Shown here in pieces: positions 19,335 through 30,238 of a DNA stretch of 64,000 nucleotides. The stretch covers positions 1,736,001-1,800,000 of the forward strand of contig NZ_CP043808.1 in the NCBI RefSeq assembly GCF_008386315.1, written 5' to 3'. Numbering within the stretch: position 1 is the stretch's first letter; each line of letters starts with the position of its first letter. The notes under the pieces were generated by a model, which did not search any database, was not told where the DNA came from, and saw only the letters and a program-made list of their open reading frames with translations. A program made the translations under genes and the position numbers. Source of the stretch: Serinicoccus marinus DSM 15273. GTDB taxonomy: Bacteria; Actinomycetota; Actinomycetes; Actinomycetales; Dermatophilaceae.

Positions 19335-19497
19335 GCGAGGTCACAGCCTCCGCCCAGGAATAGTCCGGGCATAACCTCCTGTTGGGATGTGAGGTCCCGG
19401 CGCGACGGTATACCGCGTGCCGGCCCCATGGTCCTGTCGTGGACCCGCCGCACGGTCGCGGCCCTCGCTCCTGTCCCTGCAACGGAAGGTCCTTCTC

Positions 19498-20835
19498 GTG
19501 CTGTCCCGCCTCCGCCGGGTCTCCTTCGGCACCCAGGTGCTCATCGGCCTGGTGCTCGGAGTCGTCCTCGGCCTCGTCGCCCGCTCCACCGGCGCCAGCG
19601 CCGACAACCCCACGTGGCTGTCCGAGACGCTGTCGATCATCGGCTCCTCCTTCGTCACCCTGCTGCGGACCATCGTGCCGCCGCTGGTCTTCCTCGCGAT
19701 CGTGTCCTCGATCGCCAACCTGCGCGAGGTCACCAACGCCGCGCGGCTGGCCTGGCAGACGCTCCTCTGGTTCGCCATCACCGCGCTGGTCTCGGTGTCC
19801 ATCGGCATGACCATCGGCTGGCTGGTCGACCCGGCACAGGGGGCGGGCGTCACCGCGGCCGACGCCGCCGCCCCGTCCAGCACCGGCGGGTGGCTCGACT
19901 TCCTCACCGGGCTCATCCCCGCGAACTCGCTGGGCATCTACGCCCGCGAGGGCGACGACGGCGTCAGCCTGAGCTTCAACGTGCTGCAGATCCTCGTCCT
20001 CGCGATCGCCGTCGGCATCGCCGTGGTCAAGGTCGGCAAGGAGGCGGACCCCTTCCTCGCCTTCACCCGCTCCGCGCTGACCGTGGTGCAGAAGGTGCTG
20101 TGGTGGGTCATCCTGCTCGCGCCGATCGCCACCGTGGGGCTGCTGGGCAACGCGATCGTCTCCTACGGCTGGGAGACCATCGGCTCGCTGGGCCGGTTCA
20201 CCCTCGCCGTCTACGCGGGCCTGCTCATCGTGGTGGGTGTGCTCTACCCCGTGCTGCTGCGCCTGCACGGCCTCTCGGTGAAGCAGTTCTTCACCGGCGC
20301 CTGGCCGGCGATGCAGCTCGCCTTCGTGTCGCGCTCCTCCATCGGCACGCTGCCCGTGACCCAGGCGGTGACCGAGCGCAACCTCGGTGTGCCCCGCGCC
20401 TACTCCTCCTTCGCGGTGCCGCTGGGCGCGACCACCAAGATGGACGGCTGCGCCGCGGTCTACCCAGCGATCGCCGCCATCTTCGTCGCGCAGTTCTTCG
20501 GCGTGCAGCTGGGGGTCACCGACTACCTGCTCATCGCGATGGTGTCCGTCCTCGGCTCCGCCGCCACCGCCGGCGTCACCGGTGCGACCGTGATGCTCAC
20601 CCTGACGCTGTCCACCCTCGGCCTGCCGCTGGAGGGCGTGGGTCTGCTGCTGGCCGTCGACCCGATCCTCGACATGGGCCGCACCGCGACCAACGTCACC
20701 GGCCAGGCGCTGGTGCCGACGATCGTCGCCAAGCGCGAGGGCATCCTCGACGAGGACGCCTACAACGGTGACCGTCGCGGTCTGCCCTGGGCCGACGACG
20801 CTGCCGACCGCGAGGACGCAGCCGCCACCGCCTGA
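19498..20835 (+). CDS. Dicarboxylate/amino acid:cation symporter (DAACS family, SstT/DctA-like)
   Basis: The 445-residue protein has the eight helices and two hairpin loops of the DAACS fold. SRSSIGTLPVTQ is the first serine-rich hairpin, GATTKMDGCAAVY carries the NMDG-like cation site and DMGRTATNVTGQA is the helix 8 substrate motif. It takes up Glu, dicarboxylates or Ser/Thr with Na+ or H+; the subtype is not resolved. The GTG start at 19498 has GGAAGG 9 nt upstream. The 163-bp upstream gap contains the palindrome GGTATACC at 19407 and no clear promoter. It converges on the acVLRF1 gene. Confidence 0.92.
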   Translation: MLSRLRRVSFGTQVLIGLVLGVVLGLVARSTGASADNPTWLSETLSIIGSSFVTLLRTIVPPLVFLAIVSSIANLREVTNAARLAWQTLLWFAITALVSVSIGMTIGWLVDPAQGAGVTAADAAAPSSTGGWLDFLTGLIPANSLGIYAREGDDGVSLSFNVLQILVLAIAVGIAVVKVGKEADPFLAFTRSALTVVQKVLWWVILLAPIATVGLLGNAIVSYGWETIGSLGRFTLAVYAGLLIVVGVLYPVLLRLHGLSVKQFFTGAWPAMQLAFVSRSSIGTLPVTQAVTERNLGVPRAYSSFAVPLGATTKMDGCAAVYPAIAAIFVAQFFGVQLGVTDYLLIAMVSVLGSAATAGVTGATVMLTLTLSTLGLPLEGVGLLLAVDPILDMGRTATNVTGQALVPTIVAKREGILDEDAYNGDRRGLPWADDAADREDAAATA

Positions 20836-20872
20836 CCCCTCCCCCCACCGGGCGTCGCCTGTGGTTGCTCTG

Positions 20873-20925
20873 CCCAACCACGAGCGACGCTCGCTGGCGC
20901 CCAGGCCAACCACGAACGACGCTCG
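20873..20925. repeat. Short intergenic direct repeat with dyad symmetry
   Basis: CCAACCACGAGCGACGCTCG at 20874-20893 recurs at 20906-20925 with one change (GAGCG to GAACG). The first copy contains the dyad CGAGCG-A-CGCTCG. A GTGGTTG at 20860-20866 is the inverse of the CAACCAC core. It lies between convergent genes and could act as a weak bidirectional terminator, although there is no T-run. Confidence 0.5.
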
Positions 20926-20934
20926 GTCGGCAGG

Positions 20935-21678
20935 TCAGGCGTTGTGGACCTCCATGAGCACCGCGCGGCCCCGCCGGACGGCGTCGTCGAGCACCGAGCG
21001 GCGGGGGTCGGGCAGGTCGTAGAGCTCGCGGCGCGGGAGCACGGCCAGATGGTTGCGGGTGCACGCCGGCAGGCTCGGACCGTCCTCGATCGCTGACATC
21101 ACCCCGGCGATGAGCGACCGGTCGCCACCCAGCACCAGCCCGCCGAGATCGAGGGCGCTGAGCGTGCGGTCGGTCGACGCAGGCGGCGCGGCCGCTCGGC
21201 GCGCACCGTGGGGGCGGTCGGAGGGGGACGGCGGGTGCAGCAGCCGGGCGGTATGCCCGACCACGGCCTCGACGAGCGCGTCGGCCTGGTGGCCCCGTCG
21301 GCGGGCGTAGCGCTGCTGGCTCCAGCCCCCGGCGGCGGTGCGGGACTGCACGTGCCTGGTCCCCACCTTGTGGGCGACCAGGTCGCCGCTCGCGGAGACG
21401 AGCGCTACGGCATACCCACCCCGGCGCACGAGCAGCACGAGGAGCGGCGGCGGGGCCGCGAAGCCGGCCAGCCCCGCTGCGAGGTCTGCCTCCTGCCACC
21501 CGGTGAGGCGCGCCCACGACCCGTCGGCAGCAGCCAGGTGCAGGCACGTCGACGGGGAGGCCCCCGCCCGGTCACGCTGCGCGACCGACCTGGTGACCTC
21601 CCCGTGCGAGGCGGTGAACCGCGCGACCCACCCGTCGAGGCGCTCGGGGGCGACCTCGACCGGGTGGGTCGGGCTCAT
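20935..21678 (-). CDS. acVLRF1 family peptidyl-tRNA hydrolase (Vms1-like release factor)
   Basis: The 247-residue protein has the release-factor-like fold of the Vms1/VLRF1 clade. The core motif is GTRHVQSRTAAGGWSQQRYA at about residues 106-125, in which the G-x-x-Q loop with neighbouring Gln-Gln-Arg corresponds to the catalytic loop that frees peptides from tRNA on stalled large subunits. The actinobacterial members (acVLRF1) are presumed to act in ribosome quality control. It lies 13 bp after sufT on the same strand, so it is probably the last gene of the suf operon. Some annotations call it a conserved hypothetical protein. The role is inferred from the family. Confidence 0.82.
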   Translation of the reverse strand: MSPTHPVEVAPERLDGWVARFTASHGEVTRSVAQRDRAGASPSTCLHLAAADGSWARLTGWQEADLAAGLAGFAAPPPLLVLLVRRGGYAVALVSASGDLVAHKVGTRHVQSRTAAGGWSQQRYARRRGHQADALVEAVVGHTARLLHPPSPSDRPHGARRAAAPPASTDRTLSALDLGGLVLGGDRSLIAGVMSAIEDGPSLPACTRNHLAVLPRRELYDLPDPRRSVLDDAVRRGRAVLMEVHNA

Positions 21679-21691
21679 CGGCGGTGCGGGC

Positions 21692-22015
21692 TCAGACGTT
21701 GAAGCCGAGGGCGCGCAGCTGCTCGCGACCGTCCTCGGTGATCTTGTCCGGGCCCCACGGCGGCATCCAGACCCAGTTGATCCGGTGGCTGGCCACCAGA
21801 CCCTCCAGGCTCTGGGCGACCTGGTCCTCGATGACGTCGGTCAGCGGGCAGGCGGCGGAGGTCAGCGTCATGTCGATGACCGCGTGGCTCGCGGCGTCCA
21901 CGGTGACGCCGTAGACCAGGCCGAGGTCGACGACGTTGATGCCGAGCTCGGGGTCCACGACGTCGCGCAGGGCCTCTTCGACATCGGCGACGTTGGGCGG
22001 GGTGGTGGTCGTCAT
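21692..22015 (-). CDS. sufT: Metal-sulfur cluster assembly factor SufT (DUF59/MIP18 family)
   Basis: The 107-residue protein consists of one DUF59 domain: VEEALRDVVDPELGINVVDLGLVYG at the N-terminus and a central TSAACPLTDVIEDQV with the conserved Cys. SufT helps mature Fe-S proteins downstream of the core SUF machine. The ATG at 22015 has GGAGGG just upstream. It lies 25 bp after sufU. The two read in one continuous frame here only because of an indel in sufU; they are separate genes in all known suf operons. Confidence 0.93.
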   Translation of the reverse strand: MTTTTPPNVADVEEALRDVVDPELGINVVDLGLVYGVTVDAASHAVIDMTLTSAACPLTDVIEDQVAQSLEGLVASHRINWVWMPPWGPDKITEDGREQLRALGFNV

Positions 22016-22040
22016 GATCCCTCCAGGGTAGGTGGTCCGG

Positions 22041-22534
22041 TCAGGTCGCGGCGCCGTCGCCGTGGCCGCTGGCCGCGGAGATGTCGGCACCGGCGCGCGC
22101 GAGGGCGTCGAGGTAGGCGGTCCAGGGCAGCAAGGCGCACTTGACGCGGCGGGGTACTTCGCGACACCGGCGAAGGCCACGGCGTCACCGATCTGCTCGG
22201 GGTCGCCCTGGTCCTGGCCCTTGCTCGTGAGCATGGCGTGCAGGTGGCGGTAGGTGGTCAGGGTCTCCTCGACCGGCCGGCCGAGCGACTCCTCGGCGAG
22301 GACGGAGGCCGAGGCGACCGAGATGGAGCAGCCGAGCGCGTCGTAGGACACGTCGCGCAGCAGCAGCCGACCGTCGTCGGCACCGCCGGTGACGGTCTCG
22401 AGGTGCACCCGCAGGCTGATCTCGTCGCCGCAGGTCGGGTTGACGTGATTGACCTCGACGTCGTACGGCTCCCGCAGCCCGGCGTGCTGCGGCCGCTTGG
22501 CGTGGTCGAGGATGAGCTCGCCGTACAGGTCCAT
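22041..22534 (-). CDS. sufU: Fe-S assembly sulfurtransferase SufU, one-base deletion in this sequence
   Basis: SufU receives sulfur from SufS through a zinc-bound cysteine. The N-terminus MDLYGELILDHAKRPQHAG and the site NPTCGDE are intact. After GVAKYPA the frame is lost: the expected ending (RVKCALLPWTAYLDALARAG, with the third Cys ligand) is in the next frame and stops at 22041. One missing C near 22150 accounts for this; with it the protein has 164 residues. sufS lies 25 bp upstream. The indel belongs to a cluster covering sufU, sufS and sufC, and I regard it as a probable sequence error. Confidence 0.88.
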
Positions 22535-22559
22535 CAGCGGTCCGTCTCCGTCATCGTCG

Positions 22560-24713
<2,154 letters not shown>

Positions 24714-24753
24714 CGTTCTCCTTGTCGAAAGGATGGGAAAGGGGGTGTGCCGG

Positions 24754-25080
24754 TCAGCTGCCGGCGAGGGTGACGTGGACGCCGCCCTCGTCGTCGACCT
24801 CGAGCTGGTGCACGGCGATCGGGACGGTCGCCGGCAGCTGGACCGGCTCGCCCGTGGTCATGTCGAACTGCGAGCCGTGCAGCCAGCACTCGATGTGCTG
24901 GCCCTCGATCTCGCCCTCGGCGAGGCTGACGTTGGCATGGCTGCAGGTGTCGTCGAAGGCGTGCAGGTCGCCCGCGCTGTCCCGGGCGATGGCCACCCGA
25001 CGACCCTCGATCTCGGCGACGACCGCCCCCACCTCGGAGGGCAGCTCGTCGACCGAGCAGACACGGACGGGCTCGCTCAT
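24754..25080 (-). CDS. Rieske 2Fe-2S ferredoxin of the suf operon
   Basis: The 108-residue protein is a small soluble Rieske domain. Its cluster ligands are C46 and H48 (CSHAN) and C65 and H68 (CWLHGSQF), the spacing of oxygenase-type ferredoxins. The same gene sits between sufD and sufC in many actinobacteria and is annotated as a non-heme iron oxygenase ferredoxin subunit; its role in cluster assembly, perhaps electron supply, is unproven. The ATG at 25080 overlaps the sufD stop (ATGA), so translation is coupled. Confidence 0.92.
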   Translation of the reverse strand: MSEPVRVCSVDELPSEVGAVVAEIEGRRVAIARDSAGDLHAFDDTCSHANVSLAEGEIEGQHIECWLHGSQFDMTTGEPVQLPATVPIAVHQLEVDDEGGVHVTLAGS

Positions 25081-26291
25081 GCGGCGGGGGTCCTCCCCAT
25101 GGTGAGCGAGAGCTCCTCCTCGATCGCCTCCATGAGGGTGTCCACGACCTCGGGGACACCGATCTTGGCGATGATGTCGGCGAAGAAGCCGCGCACGACG
25201 AGACGACGGGCCTGGTCCTCGGTGATGCCGCGGGACATGAGGTAGAACAGCTGCTCGTCGTCGAACCGGCCGGTGGAGCTGGCGTGGCCGGCCCCCTCGA
25301 TGTCGCCGGTCTCGATCTCCAGGTTGGGGACCGAGTCGGCGCGGGCGCCGTCGGTGAGCACGAGGTTGCGGTTGAGCTCGTAGGTGTCGATGCCCTCGGC
25401 CTCGGCGCGGATGAGCACGTCGCCGACCCACACGGTCCGGGCCGTCTCGCCCTGCAGCGCACCCTTGTAGGTCACCAGCGAGGTGCACCGCGGCGCGTTG
25501 TGGTCGACGAACGAGCGGTGCTCCAGGTGCTGGCCGGCGTCGGAGAAGTAGACGCCGAGCAGCGTCGCGTCACCGCCGGGCCCGGCATACCGGACGTTGG
25601 AGTTCATCCGCACGATGCCGCCGCCGATGGAGACCGCGATGTGCTTGTAGGTCGCGTCGCGACCCACCAGCGCCTCGTGCTGGGCGAGGTGCAGCGCCTC
25701 GTCGTCCCAGCGCTGCAACGAGACCACGGTGAGGTTCGCGCCGTCGCCGACGAGGACCTCGAGGTTGCCGGTGTGGTCCGCCGCGCCGGTGTGGTCGAGG
25801 ATGACCAGCGCCGTGCTGTGCCGGCCGGCCTCGAGCACGACGTGCGCGTTGCTCCGGCGCCCGGCGCCCTGGCCCGCGATGTCGACGCGGGCGGGCTCGG
25901 TGAGCTCGGCCTCGGCGGCGATCTTGACGTGCAGCGCCTCGGTGGTGTTGGCGGAGGCGACGGCCGCGCCGCGGTCCTCGGGGACCAGCACGGTGCCGCG
26001 CGGCGCCTGGCCCGGTGCCAGCGTGGCGGTGCTCACGCCCTCCGGCGCCCGCACCGCGAAGTCCGCGGCGGGGTCGCCGTCCCGGTCGTCGGTGGCGGTG
26101 TCGCTGAAGACACCTCCGAGCCGGTCGACCGGGGTGAAGCGCCACTCCTCCTCGCGCCCGGTGGGGATGCCGAAGGCGTCCACGTCGAAGGACCGGGTGC
26201 GCGCGGCACGGGACTGGTCGGGTATGCGGTGGTCCCCGCCGATCTGGCCCTGGGGGTCCTGATGAGTCTTGTCGTCGACAAGAAGAGACAT
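25077..26291 (-). CDS. sufD: Fe-S cluster assembly protein SufD
   Basis: The 404-residue scaffold subunit forms SufBC2D with SufB and SufC. The N-terminal domain (EEEWRFTPVDRLGG) leads into the right-handed beta-helix core, with HLEHRSFVDHNAPRCTS, NLEIETGDIEGAGHAS and the C-terminal FYLMSRGI with RLVVRGFFADI, all typical of SufD. The conserved His in GHAS is present. The ATG at 26291 overlaps the sufB stop (TGATG) and its own stop overlaps the Rieske gene. Intact and of normal length, unlike the three genes that follow. Confidence 0.95.
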   Translation of the reverse strand: MSLLVDDKTHQDPQGQIGGDHRIPDQSRAARTRSFDVDAFGIPTGREEEWRFTPVDRLGGVFSDTATDDRDGDPAADFAVRAPEGVSTATLAPGQAPRGTVLVPEDRGAAVASANTTEALHVKIAAEAELTEPARVDIAGQGAGRRSNAHVVLEAGRHSTALVILDHTGAADHTGNLEVLVGDGANLTVVSLQRWDDEALHLAQHEALVGRDATYKHIAVSIGGGIVRMNSNVRYAGPGGDATLLGVYFSDAGQHLEHRSFVDHNAPRCTSLVTYKGALQGETARTVWVGDVLIRAEAEGIDTYELNRNLVLTDGARADSVPNLEIETGDIEGAGHASSTGRFDDEQLFYLMSRGITEDQARRLVVRGFFADIIAKIGVPEVVDTLMEAIEEELSLTMGRTPAA

Positions 26292-27712
26292 CAGCCGACG
26301 GCTCCTTCCATCTGCAGCTCGATGAGTCGGTTGAGCTCGAGGGCGTACTCCATGGGCAGCTCGCGCGCGATCGGCTCGACGAAGCCGCGCACGATCATGG
26401 CCATGGCCTCGGTCTCGGACATGCCTCGGGACATGAGGTAGAACATCTGGTCCTCGGACACCTTGGAGACGGTCGCCTCGTGGCCCATCTGGACGTCGTC
26501 CTCGCGGACGTCGACGTAGGGGTAGGTGTCGGACCGGGAGATCTGGTCGACGAGGAGCGCGTCGCAGACGACGGAGGACTTGCTGTGGTGCGAGCCCTCG
26601 TTGATCTGGACCAGGCCGCGGTAGGACGAACGTCCGCCACCGCGGGCCACCGACTTGCTCACGATGGTCGAGGAGGTGTGCGGCGCGGCGTGCACCATCT
26701 TGGAGCCCGCGTCCTGGTGCTGGCCCTCGCCGGCGAAGGCGACGGAGAGGGTCTCGCCCTTGGCGTGCTCGCCGAGCAGGAAGACGGCGGGGTACTTCAT
26801 CGTCACCTTGGAGCCGATGTTGCCGTCGATCCACTCCATGGTCGCGCCCTCGGCGCAGGTCGCGCGCTTGGTGACCAGGTTGTAGACGTTGTTGGACCAG
26901 TTCTGGATCGTGGTGTAGCGCACCTTGGCGTTCTTCTTCACCACGATCTCGACGACCGCGCTGTGCAGGCTGTCGGTCTTGTAGATCGGCGCGGTGCAGC
27001 CCTCGACGTAGTGGACCGAGGACCCCTCGTCGGCGATGATCAACGTGCGCTCGAACTGGCCCATGTTCTCGGTGTTGATCCGGAAGTAGGCCTGCAGCGG
27101 GATGTCGACGTGGACACCCTTGGGGACGTAGATGAACGACCCGCCGGACCAGACCGCGGTGTTGAGCGCGGAGAACTTGTTGTCGCCGGCCGGGATGACC
27201 GAGCCGAAGTACTCGCGGAACAGGTCGCCGTGCTCGCGCAGCGCGGTGTCGGTGTCGAGGAAGAGGACGCCCTTCTCCTCCAGGTCCTCGCGGATCTGGT
27301 GGTAGACGACCTCGGACTCGTACTGCGCGGCGACGCCGGCGACGAGACGCTGCTTCTCGGCCTCGGGGATGCCGAGCCGGTCGTAGGTGTTGCGGATGTC
27401 CTCGGGCAGGTCCTCCCAGCTGGTGGCCTGCTTCTCGGTCGACTTCACGAAGTACTTGATGTTGTCGAAGTCGATCTCCGAGAGGTCAGCACCCCAGTGC
27501 GGCATCGGCTTCTTGTCGAACAGGCGCAGCGCCTTGAGCCGCTGCTCCAGCATCCAGGCGGGCTCGCTCTTCTTGTCGGAGATGTCGCGGACGACCTCCT
27601 CGGAGAGCCCGCGCTTCGCCGAGGCACCGGCGTCGTCGCGGTCTGCCCAGCCGTACTCGTACTTGCCCAGGTCCTTCAGGCCTGGGTTGAGCTCCTCGAT
27701 GTTGGTGCTCAT
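26291..27712 (-). CDS. sufB: Fe-S cluster assembly protein SufB
   Basis: The 473-residue protein is the main scaffold on which clusters form. Recognised stretches are the N-terminal [10 protein letters not shown], the core [40 protein letters not shown] with the conserved Cys, and near the end [29 protein letters not shown]. Length is normal. The ATG at 27712 has GAGAGGA about 7 nt upstream. The gene lies 73 bp downstream of sufR, in the same direction, so sufR and the assembly genes are likely co-transcribed and repressed by SufR. Confidence 0.96.
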   Translation of the reverse strand: MSTNIEELNPGLKDLGKYEYGWADRDDAGASAKRGLSEEVVRDISDKKSEPAWMLEQRLKALRLFDKKPMPHWGADLSEIDFDNIKYFVKSTEKQATSWEDLPEDIRNTYDRLGIPEAEKQRLVAGVAAQYESEVVYHQIREDLEEKGVLFLDTDTALREHGDLFREYFGSVIPAGDNKFSALNTAVWSGGSFIYVPKGVHVDIPLQAYFRINTENMGQFERTLIIADEGSSVHYVEGCTAPIYKTDSLHSAVVEIVVKKNAKVRYTTIQNWSNNVYNLVTKRATCAEGATMEWIDGNIGSKVTMKYPAVFLLGEHAKGETLSVAFAGEGQHQDAGSKMVHAAPHTSSTIVSKSVARGGGRSSYRGLVQINEGSHHSKSSVVCDALLVDQISRSDTYPYVDVREDDVQMGHEATVSKVSEDQMFYLMSRGMSETEAMAMIVRGFVEPIARELPMEYALELNRLIELQMEGAVG

Positions 27713-27785
27713 GTCACGTCCTCTCGTCGGCGAATCTGGGGCGGGATCTGGGTATGCGTGGTGGTCGGTGGGCCATCGATGTCGA

Positions 27786-28589
27786 TCAGTCCCCGTCGTG
27801 CGGGCCGGGTCCGGTGTCGGACCGGGGCTCGCGGCGCAGGACGAAGGGTGGTGCGCTGGCGCGCTCGGCGGCGGTCGGCGGGGCCGACCCCAGCGCACCG
27901 GTCGGGACGAAGGTGGTGCAGACGTGCTCGCCGCCCGCCAGGGTGGCGAGCCGCTGGACGTGCACGTCGAGGATCCGCGCGATGGCCTTGGTCTCTGCCT
28001 CGCAGAACTGCGGGAACTCGACGGCGACCTCCCGGACCGGGCAGTGCCCCTGGCACAGCTGCAGCCCGGCGAGCCCGGTGCCCTCGCCCACCGGCCGGGT
28101 GGACGCGGCATACCCCTCGGCGGAGAGCGCCTTGGCCAGCGCCGCGGTCCGGGCCTGCAGGTCGTCGGTGCCGCCGGCCGCGAGCTCCTGATCGACCGTG
28201 GCGCGCAGGCGCTGCTCGAGCTCGGCGATCTGGGCCTCGGCGAAGTTCTCCACCTCGGGCGCGCCGGCCCGCTCGGCGAGGTAGTGCAGGGCGGCGTTGG
28301 CGACGCCGTCGTAGCGGGTCCGGAACTGCTCCTGGCCCAGCGTGGTCAGCACGTAGGCGCGGGCGGGGCGGCCCCGGCCGCGCGGACCCGGCAGGGGTCC
28401 GTCGTGCTCGGCGATGAGACCGGCGTCCTCGAGCGCGTCGAGGTGGCGTCGGACGGCTGCCGGGGTCAGGCCCAGGTCCTTGGCCAGGACGCTGGCCGTC
28501 ACCGGCGCCTGCTCCCCCACGGCGCGACGCACGCGATCCCGGGTGCGGGACTCGTCGTGCACCTCCGCCATCGCGGGGTCCTGCGCCAT
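27786..28589 (-). CDS. sufR: Fe-S sensing transcriptional regulator of the suf operon
   Basis: The roughly 267-residue protein has an N-terminal winged helix-turn-helix ([24 protein letters not shown]) followed by the wing [15 protein letters not shown]. Its C-terminal domain contains the cluster ligands expected of SufR (CQGHC, then FCEAE). In mycobacteria and cyanobacteria the holo-form represses suf genes and loses its cluster under stress. Possible starts are 28598, 28589 and 28571; I prefer the ATG at 28589, which has GGTGAA upstream. An imperfect palindrome at 28592-28608 overlaps the start region and is a candidate operator. Confidence 0.92.
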   Translation of the reverse strand: MAQDPAMAEVHDESRTRDRVRRAVGEQAPVTASVLAKDLGLTPAAVRRHLDALEDAGLIAEHDGPLPGPRGRGRPARAYVLTTLGQEQFRTRYDGVANAALHYLAERAGAPEVENFAEAQIAELEQRLRATVDQELAAGGTDDLQARTAALAKALSAEGYAASTRPVGEGTGLAGLQLCQGHCPVREVAVEFPQFCEAETKAIARILDVHVQRLATLAGGEHVCTTFVPTGALGSAPPTAAERASAPPFVLRREPRSDTGPGPHDGD

Positions 28590-28591
28590 AT

Positions 28592-28608
28592 TCACCATGT
28601 CAGTGTGA
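28592..28608. promoter_or_regulatory. Candidate SufR operator
   Basis: TCACCATGTCAGTGTGA is an imperfect dyad (six of eight pairs match). It lies at the sufR start and could mediate autoregulation. Its resemblance to the ACACT/TGTGA elements of known SufR sites is partial. Confidence 0.4.
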
Positions 28609-28688
28609 CCTATTGCGCACGGCGCTGCCAAGCAAGGCGACCCTCACCGCAGCGGTCCCGGGAGACCGGCCGCGGGGCCGGGCGGCGG

Positions 28689-29468
28689 TCAGTCCGACCA
28701 GCGCAGCAGGCGCCGCGCGAGCAGCCCGCCGAGGACCGCCCAGACCGCGAGGAGCAGCATCGCCCGCGGGTCCCACTCTCCCACGACCAGGGCCGCCCGC
28801 AGGGCCTCCCCGAGCGCGGCCGTCGGCAGCAGCGAGACGACGGCCTGGCCGGGCAGCGCCGACGCGGGCAGCACGATCCCGCCGAACCCCGCGAGCAGGA
28901 CCCAGACGAGGTTGGCCAGGGCCAGCACCGCCTCGGCCCGCAGCGCGCCACCGAGGCAGGCGGCGAGCGTCACGAGCGCCAGCACCCCCAGCACCACGGC
29001 CACCACGGCCGGGGCGAGACCGGCGAGGTCCGGCCGCCACCCCAGGGCCAGCCCCACCGCGGCGACGACACCCAGCTGCAGGCACAGCACCGCGAGGACC
29101 GACAGCGCCTTGGCCAGGAGCAGACCTCCCCGTCCCAGCGGGGTGGTGCCGAGCAGGCGCAGGACACCCCACCGGCGCTCGAAGCCCAGCAGGATGGCCT
29201 GGCCGGTGAAGGCGGTCGACAGCACGGTGAGGGCGAGGACGCCGGGGGTGAGCACGTCGATGCGCTCCTGCCCGGCCCACGGTCCCACCGCGACGTCGGG
29301 CGAGGTCAGGAGGGACAGCCCGAGCAGGGCGAGCACGGGCAGGACGACGGAGACGAGGAGCTGCTCGCCGTGCCGCAGCAGCCCGGCGGCCTCGAAACGG
29401 GCCTGCGCGAGCACGCGCGCCGCCGGGGCTGCCGGTGCGCTCGGTCGCGGGGCCGCCTCGGTGCTCAT
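28689..29468 (-). CDS. ABC-2 type transporter permease
   Basis: The 259-residue protein has six membrane helices and the ABC-2 layout: a cytoplasmic N-terminus (ARFEAAGLLRHGEQLLVSVVLPVLALLGL), a coupling stretch GFERRWGVLRLLGTTPLGR after helix 2, and the final RRLLRWSD. Its ATPase partner overlaps it by 4 bp. In mycobacteria the same pair sits between ctaA and sufR (Rv1457c and Rv1458c), so the arrangement is ancient. The substrate is unknown; a role in heme or Fe-S metabolism is suggested only by position. Confidence 0.92.
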   Translation of the reverse strand: MSTEAAPRPSAPAAPAARVLAQARFEAAGLLRHGEQLLVSVVLPVLALLGLSLLTSPDVAVGPWAGQERIDVLTPGVLALTVLSTAFTGQAILLGFERRWGVLRLLGTTPLGRGGLLLAKALSVLAVLCLQLGVVAAVGLALGWRPDLAGLAPAVVAVVLGVLALVTLAACLGGALRAEAVLALANLVWVLLAGFGGIVLPASALPGQAVVSLLPTAALGEALRAALVVGEWDPRAMLLLAVWAVLGGLLARRLLRWSD

Positions 29469-30238
29469 CGCAGCGCCCCGTCGGTCAGCACGAAGTAGGC
29501 GTCCTCCAGGCTGCCCGTCCCGCTGCGGCGGCAGATGTCCGGCACGCCGCCCCGCTCGGCGACCTGGCCGGCGACGACGACCACGACGTGGTCGGCCAGC
29601 CGCTCGGCCTCGTCGAAGGAGTGGGTCGTCACCACGACCGCCGCGCCGTCCCGCGCGATCCCGGCGACGAGGCGGTGCACCTCGCGCCGCGCGTGCGGGT
29701 CCAGGCCGGCGGTCGGCTCGTCCAGGAAGGCCACCTCGGGCCGACCCACCAGGGCCGCGGCCAGGGCGACCCGCTGCCGCTGGCCGCCGGAGAGCCGGCG
29801 CACCGGCCTCCGGGCGGCGTCCCCCAGCTCGAGCCGGTCGACGAGCTCAGCCACGTCGACCGGGTCGGCCCAGAGCCGCGCCAGGTGGCGCAGCAGCGTC
29901 GTCGGGGTGACGGCCTGGGGCAGACCGCCGTCCTGCAGCATGACCCCGACGCGGGCCCGGTGGTCGGCATCCGCGCCCCACGGGTCCTGTCCCAGCACCC
30001 GCACCGTCCCCGCGTCCGCGCGCTGGAGCCCGACGGCGATCTCGACGGCGGTGGTCTTGCCCGCCCCGTTCGGGCCCAGGACGCAGGTGACCTCGCCCGC
30101 ACGAGCCTCGAGCGTGAGGCCGTCGAGCGCCTGGGTGGCGCCGAACCGTCGCGTCACCTGCTGCAGCGACACCGCCGGCGTGCCTGGGTGGTCGCGACGT
30201 GCGTCCGGTCCTGCCGCCCCGCTCACGGCCCCGCTCAC
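29465..30238 (-). CDS. ABC transporter ATP-binding protein, partner of the ABC-2 permease
   Basis: The 257-residue ATPase has Walker A GPNGAGKTT at about residue 58, LSGGQRQRVALA, Walker B VAFLDEPTAGLD and the H-loop TTHSFDEAE. The N-terminus [16 protein letters not shown] is unstructured; the GTG at 30238 overlaps the ctaA stop, which supports that start, although an internal start nearer VSLQQVTRRFG is possible. It is coupled on both sides (ctaA and the permease), giving a ctaB-ctaA-ATPase-permease operon. The transported compound is unknown. Confidence 0.93.
   Translation of the reverse strand: MSGAVSGAAGPDARRDHPGTPAVSLQQVTRRFGATQALDGLTLEARAGEVTCVLGPNGAGKTTAVEIAVGLQRADAGTVRVLGQDPWGADADHRARVGVMLQDGGLPQAVTPTTLLRHLARLWADPVDVAELVDRLELGDAARRPVRRLSGGQRQRVALAAALVGRPEVAFLDEPTAGLDPHARREVHRLVAGIARDGAAVVVTTHSFDEAERLADHVVVVVAGQVAERGGVPDICRRSGTGSLEDAYFVLTDGALR

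Noticed and set aside
14819..19363. Very long open frames opposite real genes (for example 1514 codons on the plus strand here, 1377 on the minus strand at 15093-19226, 1389 at 47578-51747)
   Set aside because: High GC removes stop codons from shadow frames. Their products are Arg/Gly/Ala-rich with no family motifs, and the overlapped genes have clear domains.
21692..22534. A SufU-SufT fusion protein, suggested by one continuous frame
   Set aside because: The linker between them is nonsense (SSAPCCPGPPTS), and the expected SufU C-terminus is present in the neighbouring frame with its own stop; sufT has its own start and ribosome binding site.
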